A stretch of 64,000 nt of DNA from an uncultured Eubacteriales bacterium. Lineage in GTDB: Bacteria; Bacillota; Clostridia; Oscillospirales; Acutalibacteraceae. The stretch spans positions 31,573 to 95,572 of the forward strand of contig CAKRRH010000006.1 in the NCBI GenBank assembly GCA_934394855.1. The letters are read 5' to 3'. A program made the translations under genes and the position numbers. The notes below the pieces were generated by a model. The model was not told where the DNA came from and did no database searches. It saw only the letters and a list, made by a program, of their open reading frames with translations. Below are positions 42,605-50,873 of the stretch, one piece after another (positions within the stretch are counted from its first letter, which is position 1; every line of letters starts with the position of its first letter).

Positions 42605-44341
42605 TTGAAGGAACTGTTGATTGGAAACGCCGCTTTTGCCAGAGGTCTTTATGAGGCAGGAGTTAAGGTAGTTTCAAGTTATCCGGGCACGCCGTCAACC
42701 GAAATCACCGAAGAGGCGGCCAAATATGATGAAATATACTGCGAATGGGCGCCTAACGAAAAGGTTGCAATGGAAGTTGCGTTCGGAGCGTCATTAAACG
42801 GCGCACGCTCATTTTGCGGAATGAAGCATGTCGGACTTAATGTTGCGGCGGATCCGCTTTTCACGCTGTCATATACAGGCGTTACCGGCGGTCTTGTAAT
42901 CGCCGTTGCAGACGACCCCGGAATGCATTCGTCACAGAACGAACAGGATTCGCGCCATTATGCAATCGCCGCTAAGGTGCCGATGTTTGAGCCGTCGGAT
43001 TCGGCTGAAGCGCTGATGATGGTCAAAAACGCATATGAAGTGTCGGAAAAATTCGACGCACCGGTAATTGTCAGAATGTGCACAAGAATCGCTCATTCGC
43101 AAAGCATTGTCGAAACAGGTGAGCGCACAGAGATTCCAAACAAGGAATATGTTAAAAACGGCGCAAAATATATCATGATGCCGGGCAATGCGAAAAAGCG
43201 CCATCCGATCGTTGAAGAACGCACAAAGGCACTCACGGAATATGCCGAAACAACCGAGCTTAACCGTGTTGAACCGGGTCAGAGCGATTTCGGTATCATT
43301 ACATCGGGCACTTGTTATCAATATGTTAAGGAAGTGTTCGGCGATTCTGTTTCGGTGCTTAAACTCGGAATGGTAAATCCGCTTCCGATCAAGAAAATCC
43401 GTGATTTTGCGGATAAAGTTAAAAAGGTATATATAATCGAAGAGCTTGACGGAATAATCGAGGCTCATTGCAAAGCAATCGGCGTTGAGTGCGTCGGAAA
43501 AGAATTATTCTCACCGATCGGCGAATTTTCACAGGCGACCGTTGCAAAAGCATTCGGCGTTGATTTGCCCGAAAATGTTACAATCGACACCACAGTTCCG
43601 ATGCGTCCGCCTGTAATGTGTTCGGGATGTCCTCACAGAGGAATGTATTATGTTCTTGCAAAGAATAAGATAAATGTACTCGGTGACATCGGCTGTTACA
43701 CTCTCGGTGCTCAGCCTCCGCTTTGCGCAATGGATTCAACACTCTGCATGGGTGCGTCCGTTTCGGGACTTCACGGCTTTAATAAAGCAACTGACAACAA
43801 AGACGCAGGCAAGTCGGTTGCGGTTATCGGCGATTCCACCTTCATGCATTCGGGCATGACCGGTCTTGTAAACATCGCATATAATAATTCGGCTTCAACC
43901 GTAATTATTCTCGATAACTCAATCACAGGCATGACAGGACATCAGCAAAACCCGACTACCGGTTATAATATCAAAGGCGATCCGGCTTCAAAGGTATGTC
44001 TTGAGGACCTTTGCAAGGCAATCGGAATCAACAGAGTTCGTGTCGTTGATCCCTATAACCTTGAGCAGTGCGAAACAGTGCTTAAAGAGGAGCTTGCGGC
44101 AGACGAGCCGTCGGTCATCATCTCACGCCGTCCTTGCGTTTTGCTTAAATATGTTAAAACAAAATCACCGGTTAAGGTTGATACCGATAAATGTAAGAGC
44201 TGCAAAATGTGCATGAAGCTCGGCTGTCCGTCAATCAGCATGAAAAACGGCAAGGCGCATATTGACGATACGCTTTGCGTTGGCTGTGATGTTTGCGAAC
44301 AGCTTTGCAAATTCGGTGCAATTTCACCGACAGACCGCTGA
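42605..44341 (+). CDS. iorA: Indolepyruvate:ferredoxin oxidoreductase, alpha subunit
   Basis: IorA with IorB oxidatively decarboxylates aryl pyruvates (indole-, phenyl- and hydroxyphenylpyruvate) to aryl-acetyl-CoA with ferredoxin as acceptor. The 578 residues show ASYPGTPSTEITEEAAKYD-like N-terminal domain features (VVSSYPGTPSTEI), the TPP-binding CSGCPHRG and IGDSTFMHSGMTGLVN, and two C-terminal [4Fe-4S] motifs CKSCKMCMKLGCP and CVGCDVCEQLCKFG. TTG 42605 is the start, with GGAGG eight bases upstream. It is flanked by paaK and iorB in one operon. Confidence 0.96.
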   Translation: MKELLIGNAAFARGLYEAGVKVVSSYPGTPSTEITEEAAKYDEIYCEWAPNEKVAMEVAFGASLNGARSFCGMKHVGLNVAADPLFTLSYTGVTGGLVIAVADDPGMHSSQNEQDSRHYAIAAKVPMFEPSDSAEALMMVKNAYEVSEKFDAPVIVRMCTRIAHSQSIVETGERTEIPNKEYVKNGAKYIMMPGNAKKRHPIVEERTKALTEYAETTELNRVEPGQSDFGIITSGTCYQYVKEVFGDSVSVLKLGMVNPLPIKKIRDFADKVKKVYIIEELDGIIEAHCKAIGVECVGKELFSPIGEFSQATVAKAFGVDLPENVTIDTTVPMRPPVMCSGCPHRGMYYVLAKNKINVLGDIGCYTLGAQPPLCAMDSTLCMGASVSGLHGFNKATDNKDAGKSVAVIGDSTFMHSGMTGLVNIAYNNSASTVIILDNSITGMTGHQQNPTTGYNIKGDPASKVCLEDLCKAIGINRVRVVDPYNLEQCETVLKEELAADEPSVIISRRPCVLLKYVKTKSPVKVDTDKCKSCKMCMKLGCPSISMKNGKAHIDDTLCVGCDVCEQLCKFGAISPTDR

Positions 44342-44361
44342 GAAAGGATGGTAATGATAAT

Positions 44362-44940
44362 ATGAACACAACAAGTATTATGATAGTCGGCGTCGGCGGT
44401 CAGGGAAGCCTTTTGGCAAGCAAATTGCTCGGCAGACTTTTGATGAACGAGAACCATGATGTTAAAGTAAGCGAAGTACACGGAATGAGCCAAAGAGGCG
44501 GCTCGGTCGTAACATATGTCCGTTTCGGCGACAAGGTTTACTCACCGATAATCGAACAGGGCGAAGCGGATTATATCATCAGCTTTGAGAAAATCGAGGC
44601 GGCAAGATGGGTAAACTGCCTTAAAAACGGCGGAAAAATAATTGTTAATACACAGCAGATCGACCCAATGCCCGTGATTACAGGCGCTGCGGAATATCCG
44701 GAAAATGTGCTTGATGAGGTCAAGGCGCACGGAGCCGATGTTGACGCAATCGACGCGCTCAGTCTTGCGGAAGAAGCCGGCTCGGCAAAGGCTGTCAACA
44801 TTGTCTTAATGGGCAGACTTGCAAAGCATTTCGGAATTGATAAGGAAAAATGGATCAAGGCAATCGAGCAGTGCGTTAAACCGAAATTTGTCGAGATGAA
44901 CAAAAAGGCATTTGAGCTCGGTTACAACTGCGAGGAATAA
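44362..44940 (+). CDS. iorB: Indolepyruvate:ferredoxin oxidoreductase, beta subunit
   Basis: The 192-residue gamma-type domain partner of IorA contains the CoA/pyrophosphate-binding IVGVGGQGSLLASKLLG near the N-terminus, VKVSEVHGMSQRGGSVVTYV and DYIISFEKIEAARW. Start ATG 44362 is preferred because AAAGGA lies 12 bases upstream; a longer frame from 44293 would overlap iorA by 49 bases. It follows iorA with a 20-base gap and precedes the second PaaK gene. Confidence 0.95.
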   Translation: MNTTSIMIVGVGGQGSLLASKLLGRLLMNENHDVKVSEVHGMSQRGGSVVTYVRFGDKVYSPIIEQGEADYIISFEKIEAARWVNCLKNGGKIIVNTQQIDPMPVITGAAEYPENVLDEVKAHGADVDAIDALSLAEEAGSAKAVNIVLMGRLAKHFGIDKEKWIKAIEQCVKPKFVEMNKKAFELGYNCEE

Positions 44941-44982
44941 ACTGTTCGGAAAATATTTTGGATGTTCGGAGGAAGTCAAAAA

Positions 44983-46284
44983 ATGGAAAATTATTATCAA
45001 AAGGAGATTGAAACGGCGAGCCGTGAACAGCTTGACAAATGGCAAACCGAGCGGCTGATCAACACCGTAAACCGTGTTTATGACCGTGTTCCGCTCTATC
45101 GTCAGAGAATGGACGAAGCCGGAATCAAGCCGTCGGATATTAAGTCGCTTGACGACATCACAAAGCTGCCGTTTACATCAAAACAGGATCTCCGTGATAC
45201 ATATCCCTATGGACTTTTCGCAGAGCCGCTTGAAAATGTCGTAAGACTTCATGCGTCAAGCGGAACAACAGGAAAGCAGATCGTAGTCGGATACACTCAG
45301 CACGACCTTGACATTTGGAACGAAATCGTTGCCCGTCAGCTTTGCGCTGTCGGCGCCACCAAAAAGGATAAGGTTCATGTATCATACGGCTACGGATTGT
45401 TCACAGGCGGTCTCGGACTTCACGGCGGCGCTCAAAAGCTCGGCTGTGTGACGGTTCCGGTATCATCGGGCAACACCGCAAGACAAATCACCATAATGCA
45501 GGATTTCGGTTCGGACATTCTTTGCTGCACACCGTCTTATGCGGCGTATATCGGCGAAACAATGAAGAAAATGGGCATTGACAGCAAAAAGCTACCGCTC
45601 AGAGCCGGAATTTTCGGCGCAGAGCCCTGGACCGAGGAAATGCGCAAATCGATCGAGGAATCGCTCAACATCAAAGCATATGATATTTACGGACTTACTG
45701 AAATAATGGGACCGGGCGTTGCATATGAATGCAGTGCGCAAAATGGTATGCACGTAAACGAGGACCATTTCATAATCGAGATAATCAACCCCGAAACCGG
45801 AGAGCATATGCCTGACGGCGAACAGGGCGAAATCGTATTTTCATGCATCACAAAAGAAGCGTTTCCGCTGCTTCGTTTCCGCACAAAGGACATCGGCGTA
45901 ATCACTCATGAAAAATGCGCTTGCGGAAGAACCTTTGTCAGAATGAGCAAGCCGATGGGCAGAACCGACGATATGCTTATTATCAGAGGCGTTAATGTAT
46001 TCCCGTCGCAGGTTGAAACCGTTCTTTTGCAGCAGGGCTATTCACCGAACTATCAGATCGTCGTTGACAGAGTAAATAATCTTGACACATTTGATGTTCA
46101 TGTTGAAATGACCGAGGAGATGTTCTCCGACCAGGTAAATGTCATTTCAAAGCGTGAAAAGGCGCTTGCGGGCGAGCTTAAATCGCTTCTCGGAATTGTG
46201 GCAAATGTTGTGCTTGTCGAGCCGAATTCAATCGAACGCTCAACAGGCAAAGCAAAACGAGTAATAGATAACCGTAAAAAATAA
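44983..46284 (+). CDS. paaK: Phenylacetate-CoA ligase family (PaaK), second copy
   Basis: A paralogue of the 41250-42557 product with the same architecture: P-loop ASSGTTGKQIVVGYT, YGLTEIMGPGVAYEC, RTDDMLIIRGVNVFPSQVE and the C-terminal lysine in RSTGKAKRVI. It has 433 residues. ATG 44983 is chosen for its GGAGG ten bases upstream. The two ligases flank iorAB in one operon and share most motifs but differ clearly in the substrate-side segments (for example LKRYEGKA versus IERSTGKA at the end), so different aryl acids are plausible. Confidence 0.93.
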   Translation: MENYYQKEIETASREQLDKWQTERLINTVNRVYDRVPLYRQRMDEAGIKPSDIKSLDDITKLPFTSKQDLRDTYPYGLFAEPLENVVRLHASSGTTGKQIVVGYTQHDLDIWNEIVARQLCAVGATKKDKVHVSYGYGLFTGGLGLHGGAQKLGCVTVPVSSGNTARQITIMQDFGSDILCCTPSYAAYIGETMKKMGIDSKKLPLRAGIFGAEPWTEEMRKSIEESLNIKAYDIYGLTEIMGPGVAYECSAQNGMHVNEDHFIIEIINPETGEHMPDGEQGEIVFSCITKEAFPLLRFRTKDIGVITHEKCACGRTFVRMSKPMGRTDDMLIIRGVNVFPSQVETVLLQQGYSPNYQIVVDRVNNLDTFDVHVEMTEEMFSDQVNVISKREKALAGELKSLLGIVANVVLVEPNSIERSTGKAKRVIDNRKK

Positions 46285-46296
46285 GGAGGAATTATT

Positions 46297-46728
46297 GTGG
46301 GAATCAGTCAACTTTCGGTTTTTGTAGAAAACAGAACAGGTAAGCTTGTGGAGTGTATGCAGGTGCTGTCCGCCGCCGGCGTGGATATTCGTGCACTCTC
46401 AATCGCAGATACTCAGGATTTCGGAATATTGCGCCTTATTGTGAACGACACGCAAAAAGCAACCGACGCTTTAAAGGCGGAGGGATTTGTCGTTAAGGTA
46501 AATTATGTTGTCGGAATTGCAATCGACGACACCGCAGGTTCGCTTTGCAAGGTTGTCGATCTCCTTTCAAAAAACGGCGTAAACATTGAATATATGTATG
46601 CATTTATCACCGTTTTGAAGCAATCGGCATATATCGTTCTTCGTGTTGAGGACAACGAGGCTTGCGAAAAGCTGCTCACCGAAAACGGAATCACACTTGT
46701 AAATGAAGAAGACGTGCAGAATGTATAA
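46297..46728 (+). CDS. Tandem ACT-domain protein
   Basis: 143 residues with two ACT-like modules: GISQLSVFVENRTGKLVECM with ALSIADTQDFGILRLIV, and VVGIAIDDTAGSLCKVVDLL with IEYMYAFITVLKQSAYIVLR. No catalytic domain is present, so it is probably a small amino-acid-binding regulatory protein. Such genes often sit beside paaK and ior in anaerobes, so it may sense an aromatic amino acid and modulate this operon; that is inference. Start GTG 46297 has GGAGGA seven bases upstream. A terminator follows. Confidence 0.88.
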   Translation: MGISQLSVFVENRTGKLVECMQVLSAAGVDIRALSIADTQDFGILRLIVNDTQKATDALKAEGFVVKVNYVVGIAIDDTAGSLCKVVDLLSKNGVNIEYMYAFITVLKQSAYIVLRVEDNEACEKLLTENGITLVNEEDVQNV

Positions 46729-46750
46729 TTCATTTTGCCGCTGATCGGGA

Positions 46751-46787
46751 AACCTCCCTGTTCTTTCACGGAACAGGGAGGTTTTTG
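46751..46787 (+). terminator. Terminator of the paaK-ior-ACT operon
   Basis: AACCTCCCTGTTC pairs with GAACAGGGAGGTT and is followed by TTTTG. It lies 22 bases after the ACT-gene stop codon. Confidence 0.9.
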
Positions 46788-46815
46788 TGCTTGTTATGTT
46801 TTTATGTTATTTTTT

Positions 46816-47604
46816 TTATGAATTGCATGAGCATTCGTCGCAAAGTGACGCTTTCGGGAAAAATTCCTCTGTCGGGAATTTTATCTTGCTGAACATATCG
46901 CACGGTGAATCGGCTGTCTGTTCATGACACTCTTTTTGCGGTATGCAATAATCATATACCGGGATCATCATCTGAACATTCCTGATCAGCTGAACAATGC
47001 TGAAAAGCCCCAGAGTAACATAGAGCGCTTTTGGTCCCTCCGAGCTGATTTCTCCGTCCAAATGCCGCAACACGCCATAGGGGAATACGCAACGAACATC
47101 GCAGCAGCAAGCGTCGCATATTTTGGAATCGAGCACGACCGGGTCAACACATTCGACTACGCATTTCGGAAGATTTGAGCCTTTTGTCGAGTCGCCGTCG
47201 TCGTCGCATATTTTCGTCATGCTCGTAAAGGATTTGACCGACCCCTCTGACCCGCAAAGAATAACCTTTTTAGAATATGCCGCAACACCGACGAGCGTTT
47301 CGGGGACGCAAGACGACGAGGTCGTGACATCACAGTAAATTGTGAAGTAGAAGGTCAGGTCGCATGAATAAAATCCGCGGTTAAAGCTGACCGGCTCAAC
47401 ATCAATATGCACATCGTCAACGCTTGCGCATTTTATTCTGCAAGAGGCTGCCGACTGGATTTTTGCATTCGCCGAGTCACAGAAATATACACGCAGATTT
47501 TCAAGACAGTCACGGTCCATGCACGAATCGTAAACTCTGCCGGCGTCAATGCATACAGCGTCCGAAAAGCCGTTTTGAGAAGCGCTGTTCAGTGTATCTG
47601 CCAT
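46816..47604 (-). CDS. Conserved cysteine-rich clostridial protein of unknown function
   Basis: 262 residues with more than twenty cysteines, including CDACCCDVRCVF and the C-terminal CDECSCNS. Recognisable conserved stretches are VCIDAGRVYDSCMDRDCLEN, VEPVSFNRGFYSCDLTFYF, KKVILCGSEGSVKSF, VVECVDPVVL, and YVTLGLFSIVQLIRN with IPVYDYCIPQKECHE. I recall closely similar proteins in many Clostridia, always annotated as hypothetical. There is no signal peptide or membrane helix. The VYDSCxDRDCLENL start and the many paired cysteines suggest metal binding or a disulfide-rich structural role, for example in the spore envelope, but nothing here proves it. Confidence 0.85.
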   Translation of the reverse strand: MADTLNSASQNGFSDAVCIDAGRVYDSCMDRDCLENLRVYFCDSANAKIQSAASCRIKCASVDDVHIDVEPVSFNRGFYSCDLTFYFTIYCDVTTSSSCVPETLVGVAAYSKKVILCGSEGSVKSFTSMTKICDDDGDSTKGSNLPKCVVECVDPVVLDSKICDACCCDVRCVFPYGVLRHLDGEISSEGPKALYVTLGLFSIVQLIRNVQMMIPVYDYCIPQKECHEQTADSPCDMFSKIKFPTEEFFPKASLCDECSCNS

Positions 47605-47743
47605 AATTTATTCGCCCTTTCTTCGTGCCGTAAAATATGTAATCAAAGCGGCATGACACGAACCGCCGCTTTAATGAAGGCGTAAACTTAATATATAATA
47701 TGGCGAAAGATGATAAAATGTTACATTATTTTTAACAAAACAC

Positions 47744-47772
47744 TTGACTTTTTCGCCGTTTACAAGTATAGT
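47744..47772 (+). promoter_or_regulatory. Near-consensus sigma-A promoter of potABCD
   Basis: TTGACT (47744-47749) and TATAGT (47767-47772) are separated by exactly 17 bases. Transcription would start near 47779, leaving a leader of about 220 bases before potA. Confidence 0.8.
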
Positions 47773-47778
47773 AATGAT

Positions 47779-47997
47779 TGTATGAATAAAAATAACTTTT
47801 GCATTCTGCAGTTTTAACAGAACCGTGATGAAATCTTAGACTTTCATCTGGGAATCAAATACTGCTTATCGCTGGTGAACGGCGACAATGTCAAAAACTC
47901 TTTGCGGAGGTATTGATTAGCAAAATGTGAAAGTTCCCGTGCTTTTTTACATACTTTTTTGCACGGCACCCATTCTACCGCAAAGGGGTCTTTTTTC
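47779..47997 (+). promoter_or_regulatory. Structured leader of potABCD, candidate riboswitch or attenuator
   Basis: The leader contains GATGAAA/TTTCATC (47827-47848) and a long stem AATCAAATAC/GTATTGATT (47853-47918) enclosed by GGGAA/TTCCC (47850 and 47934). A downstream hairpin CCGTGC/GCACGG (47937-47966) follows. ACTTTCA (47840-47846) can pair either with the upstream TGAAA or with TGAAAGT at 47928-47934, giving two exclusive folds. The length, the good promoter and the polyamine-transport context fit a ligand-controlled leader. I know no named riboswitch that matches. Confidence 0.5.
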
Positions 47998-49122
47998 ATG
48001 TCTAAAAATAATAATATCATCGAATTGCAAAACATTGTGGTAAGCTTCGACGGCGAGCGTGTGCTTGACGATTTTTCGCTTTCCATCAAGGATTCGGAGT
48101 TTGTGACCCTGCTCGGCTCGTCGGGCTGCGGCAAAACCACCACACTCCGTCTGATTGCAGGATTTTTGCAGCCTGACGAGGGCAATGTTTTGTTTGACGG
48201 TGAGGTAATCAATGGTGTTCCTCCGTACAAGCGTCCGGTGAACACCATTTTTCAGCGTTATGCCCTTTTTCCGCATTATAATGTCTATGACAACATCGCA
48301 TTCGGACTCAGGGTCAAAAAAGTGCCCGAAAAGGAGATTAAACAGCAGGTTTCGCAAATGCTGAAACTCGTCAACCTTGAGGGATTTGAAAAGCGAAGCG
48401 TTGCAAAATTGTCGGGCGGTCAGCAGCAGCGTGTTGCGATTGCAAGAGCGGTAATCAACAAGCCAAAGGTATTGCTGCTCGATGAACCGCTTGCGGCACT
48501 CGACCTTAAACTTCGCAAGGATATGCAAAATGAGCTTAAAAATATACAAAAACAGCTCGGAATCACGTTCATCTATGTAACGCACGACCAGGAAGAAGCG
48601 TTGTCAATGTCGGATACCGTCGTTGTAATGAACGAGGGCAAAATTCAGCAAATAGGCACGCCTATCGATATATATAACGAACCGCAAAACGCGTTTGTGG
48701 CTGATTTTATCGGTGAATCAAACATTCTCGACGGAATCATGGAAAAGGATTTCCTTGTAAATGTTGACGGTGTTGATTTTCCGTGTCTTGACAGGGGATT
48801 TGGCGAAAAAGAGCCGGTCGATGTCGTAATCCGCCCCGAAGATGTCAAAATCGTCGAGCCGATCAAGGGCAAGCTCACGGGAACGGTCACTTCGGTGACC
48901 TTCAGAGGCGTTCACTTTGAAATAATTGTTGACATTGAGAATTTCAAATGGATGATTCAGACGACCGAGGAGCACAAAGTCGGCGACGAGGTCGGACTCA
49001 TCATCATTCCCGACGCAATTCATATTATGAAAAAGTCGAAATATTCGGGCCTATACGGCGATTACAGTTCATACAGCGACGAGATCGACGAGCTGAACAT
49101 AATTGACGAGGACGAAGAATAA
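47998..49122 (+). CDS. potA: Spermidine/putrescine ABC transporter ATP-binding protein PotA
   Basis: PotA is the ATPase of the PotABCD polyamine importer. The ~374 residues contain Walker A GSSGCGKTTTLR (near 45), the Q-loop region NTIFQRYALFPHYNVYDN, the signature KLSGGQQQRVAIARAV, Walker B VLLLDEPLAALD and the switch His in YVTHDQEEAL. A C-terminal TOBE regulatory domain (VVIRPEDVKIVE onward) follows. I start it at ATG 47998, which has AAAGGGG nine bases upstream; the frame extends to 47959 without a better site. It leads the potABCD operon behind a structured leader. Confidence 0.96.
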   Translation: MSKNNNIIELQNIVVSFDGERVLDDFSLSIKDSEFVTLLGSSGCGKTTTLRLIAGFLQPDEGNVLFDGEVINGVPPYKRPVNTIFQRYALFPHYNVYDNIAFGLRVKKVPEKEIKQQVSQMLKLVNLEGFEKRSVAKLSGGQQQRVAIARAVINKPKVLLLDEPLAALDLKLRKDMQNELKNIQKQLGITFIYVTHDQEEALSMSDTVVVMNEGKIQQIGTPIDIYNEPQNAFVADFIGESNILDGIMEKDFLVNVDGVDFPCLDRGFGEKEPVDVVIRPEDVKIVEPIKGKLTGTVTSVTFRGVHFEIIVDIENFKWMIQTTEEHKVGDEVGLIIIPDAIHIMKKSKYSGLYGDYSSYSDEIDELNIIDEDEE

Positions 49123-49160
49123 ACGCCAAAACACTTATATATAAAGGAGGAATCGGTCGA

Positions 49161-49979
49161 ATGAAGAAAAAGAGCCTCGGCGCAAAGCTGATCAATGCGC
49201 CATATCTCCTCTGGGCGGCAATTTTCATCATCGTTCCGCTTTTCATCGTGCTGTATTATGCGTTCACCGATTCAAACGGTAACTTTTCATTTGCAAATAT
49301 AGCAATGCTTTCGGATTATACCGATACATTTTTAATATCGATTTGGTATTCAATAATCGCAACCGCAATTTGTCTTTTGATTGCCTATCCGCTTGCTCTC
49401 ATCATGTCGAAAAAAAGCGTGAATAAACAGCGAATGATGATGATGCTGATAATGCTCCCGATGTGGATGAATTTGCTTATTCGCACCTATTCGTGGATGA
49501 ACATTCTCGAAAATAACGGAATAATCAATAACCTTTTGGGGTGGTTCGGAATTTCACCGATTAAAATGATCGGCACACCCGGTGCGGTCATTTTCGGAAT
49601 GGTCTACAACTACCTGCCATATATGATAATCCCAATCTACAACCTGCTTTCAAAGCTTGACAATTCGTTGCTTGAAGCGGCTGAGGATCTCGGTTCAAAT
49701 GCATTTGTGCGGTTTAAAAAGGTAATTTTACCGCTGTCGGTGCCGGGTGTCATTTCGGGAATTACAATGGTATTTGTCCCGTCAGTCAGCACCTTTTACA
49801 TCTCACAAAAGCTCGGCGGCGGCAAAATAATGCTGATCGGCGATGTAATCGACCGTCAAATGCAGCAGTCATATAACTACAATCTCGGTGCGTCGCTGTC
49901 GCTTATTCTGATGGTTTTAATTCTCATCAGTATGTTCATTATGAACAGGTTCGACAAAGACGGAGAAATGATAGTTTAA
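49161..49979 (+). CDS. potB: Spermidine/putrescine ABC transporter permease PotB
   Basis: 272 residues with six predicted membrane helices and the permease cytoplasmic loop EAAEDLGSNAFVRFKKVILP (EAA motif) typical of MetI-type permeases. NQRMMMMLIMLPMWMNLLIR and SVSTFYISQKLGGGKIMLIG are characteristic of PotB. Start ATG 49161 has AAAGGAGGAA upstream. It forms a heterodimer with PotC. Confidence 0.95.
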   Translation: MKKKSLGAKLINAPYLLWAAIFIIVPLFIVLYYAFTDSNGNFSFANIAMLSDYTDTFLISIWYSIIATAICLLIAYPLALIMSKKSVNKQRMMMMLIMLPMWMNLLIRTYSWMNILENNGIINNLLGWFGISPIKMIGTPGAVIFGMVYNYLPYMIIPIYNLLSKLDNSLLEAAEDLGSNAFVRFKKVILPLSVPGVISGITMVFVPSVSTFYISQKLGGGKIMLIGDVIDRQMQQSYNYNLGASLSLILMVLILISMFIMNRFDKDGEMIV

Positions 49980-50023
49980 GCCTTAATTTATTGCGAAAAA
50001 TCTAAGAAATAGGAGGAATATTC

Positions 50024-50833
50024 ATGAAAGTGCTATCAAAAATATTCACAGCGCTTGTGTTTTTGTTTTTGTACGCTCCTCTTATAATCATGGTCATATT
50101 CTCATTTAACAGCGGAAAAAGCACCTCTGTTTTTATGGGGTTTTCAACAAAATGGTATCAATCGATGTTTTCAAGCAGTCAGACAGTGACCGCTCTTCAA
50201 AATACATTGATTTTGGCTCTTTGTTCGGCGGCGATTGCGACTGTTCTCGGCACCCTTGCCGCAGTCGGAATATATAATATGCGCTCAAAAGCAGTCAAAA
50301 GTGCCGCAATGACGGTCACAAACATTCCGATGATGAACCCCGACATTGTAACGGGTGTTTCGCTGATGCTTCTGTTTGTGTTTATCGGCAGAATGATCGG
50401 CGCACGGGAATCACTCAGCTTTTTCACGATTTTAATTGCACATATAACATTCAATCTGCCCTATGTTATTTTGAATGTATTGCCGAAGCTGCGCCAGACA
50501 AGCGGCTCGCTCACCGAAGCGGCGCTTGACCTTGGTTGCACTCCGGTCAAAGCGTTTTTTAAGGTAGTTTTACCGAATATCAGCTCCGGAATTTTTTCGG
50601 GATTTTTGATGTCGTTTACGCTGTCGCTTGACGATTTTGTAATCAGCTATTACACCAACGGCGCAGATTTTCAAACGCTGCCGCTGATGATTTATTCAAT
50701 GACCAAGAAAAAGGTAAAGCCCGATATGTATGCAATTTCGAGCTTGATTTTCTTCTCGGTTTTGATTTTGCTAATCGCAATCAATCTGTTCCAAATGCAC
50801 TCTGAAAAATCAAAGGCAAAAAAGGAACAGTAA
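50024..50833 (+). CDS. potC: Spermidine/putrescine ABC transporter permease PotC
   Basis: 269 residues with six helices. The N-terminus (FLYAPLIIMVIFSFNSGKS) and the EAA loop EAALDLGCTPVKAFFKVVLP match PotC, and SLDDFVISYYTNGADFQTLP follows. It sits 44 bases after potB with GGAGGA upstream, and completes the membrane pore with PotB. Confidence 0.95.
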   Translation: MKVLSKIFTALVFLFLYAPLIIMVIFSFNSGKSTSVFMGFSTKWYQSMFSSSQTVTALQNTLILALCSAAIATVLGTLAAVGIYNMRSKAVKSAAMTVTNIPMMNPDIVTGVSLMLLFVFIGRMIGARESLSFFTILIAHITFNLPYVILNVLPKLRQTSGSLTEAALDLGCTPVKAFFKVVLPNISSGIFSGFLMSFTLSLDDFVISYYTNGADFQTLPLMIYSMTKKKVKPDMYAISSLIFFSVLILLIAINLFQMHSEKSKAKKEQ

Positions 50834-50873
50834 GATTATAATTTATATTTTCCAATAAGAAAGGATCGCTAAA

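Noticed and set aside
47779..47966. ykkC-type (guanidine) riboswitch in the potABCD leader
   Set aside because: I do not see the conserved ykkC core sequences; only the general idea of a regulated leader remains.
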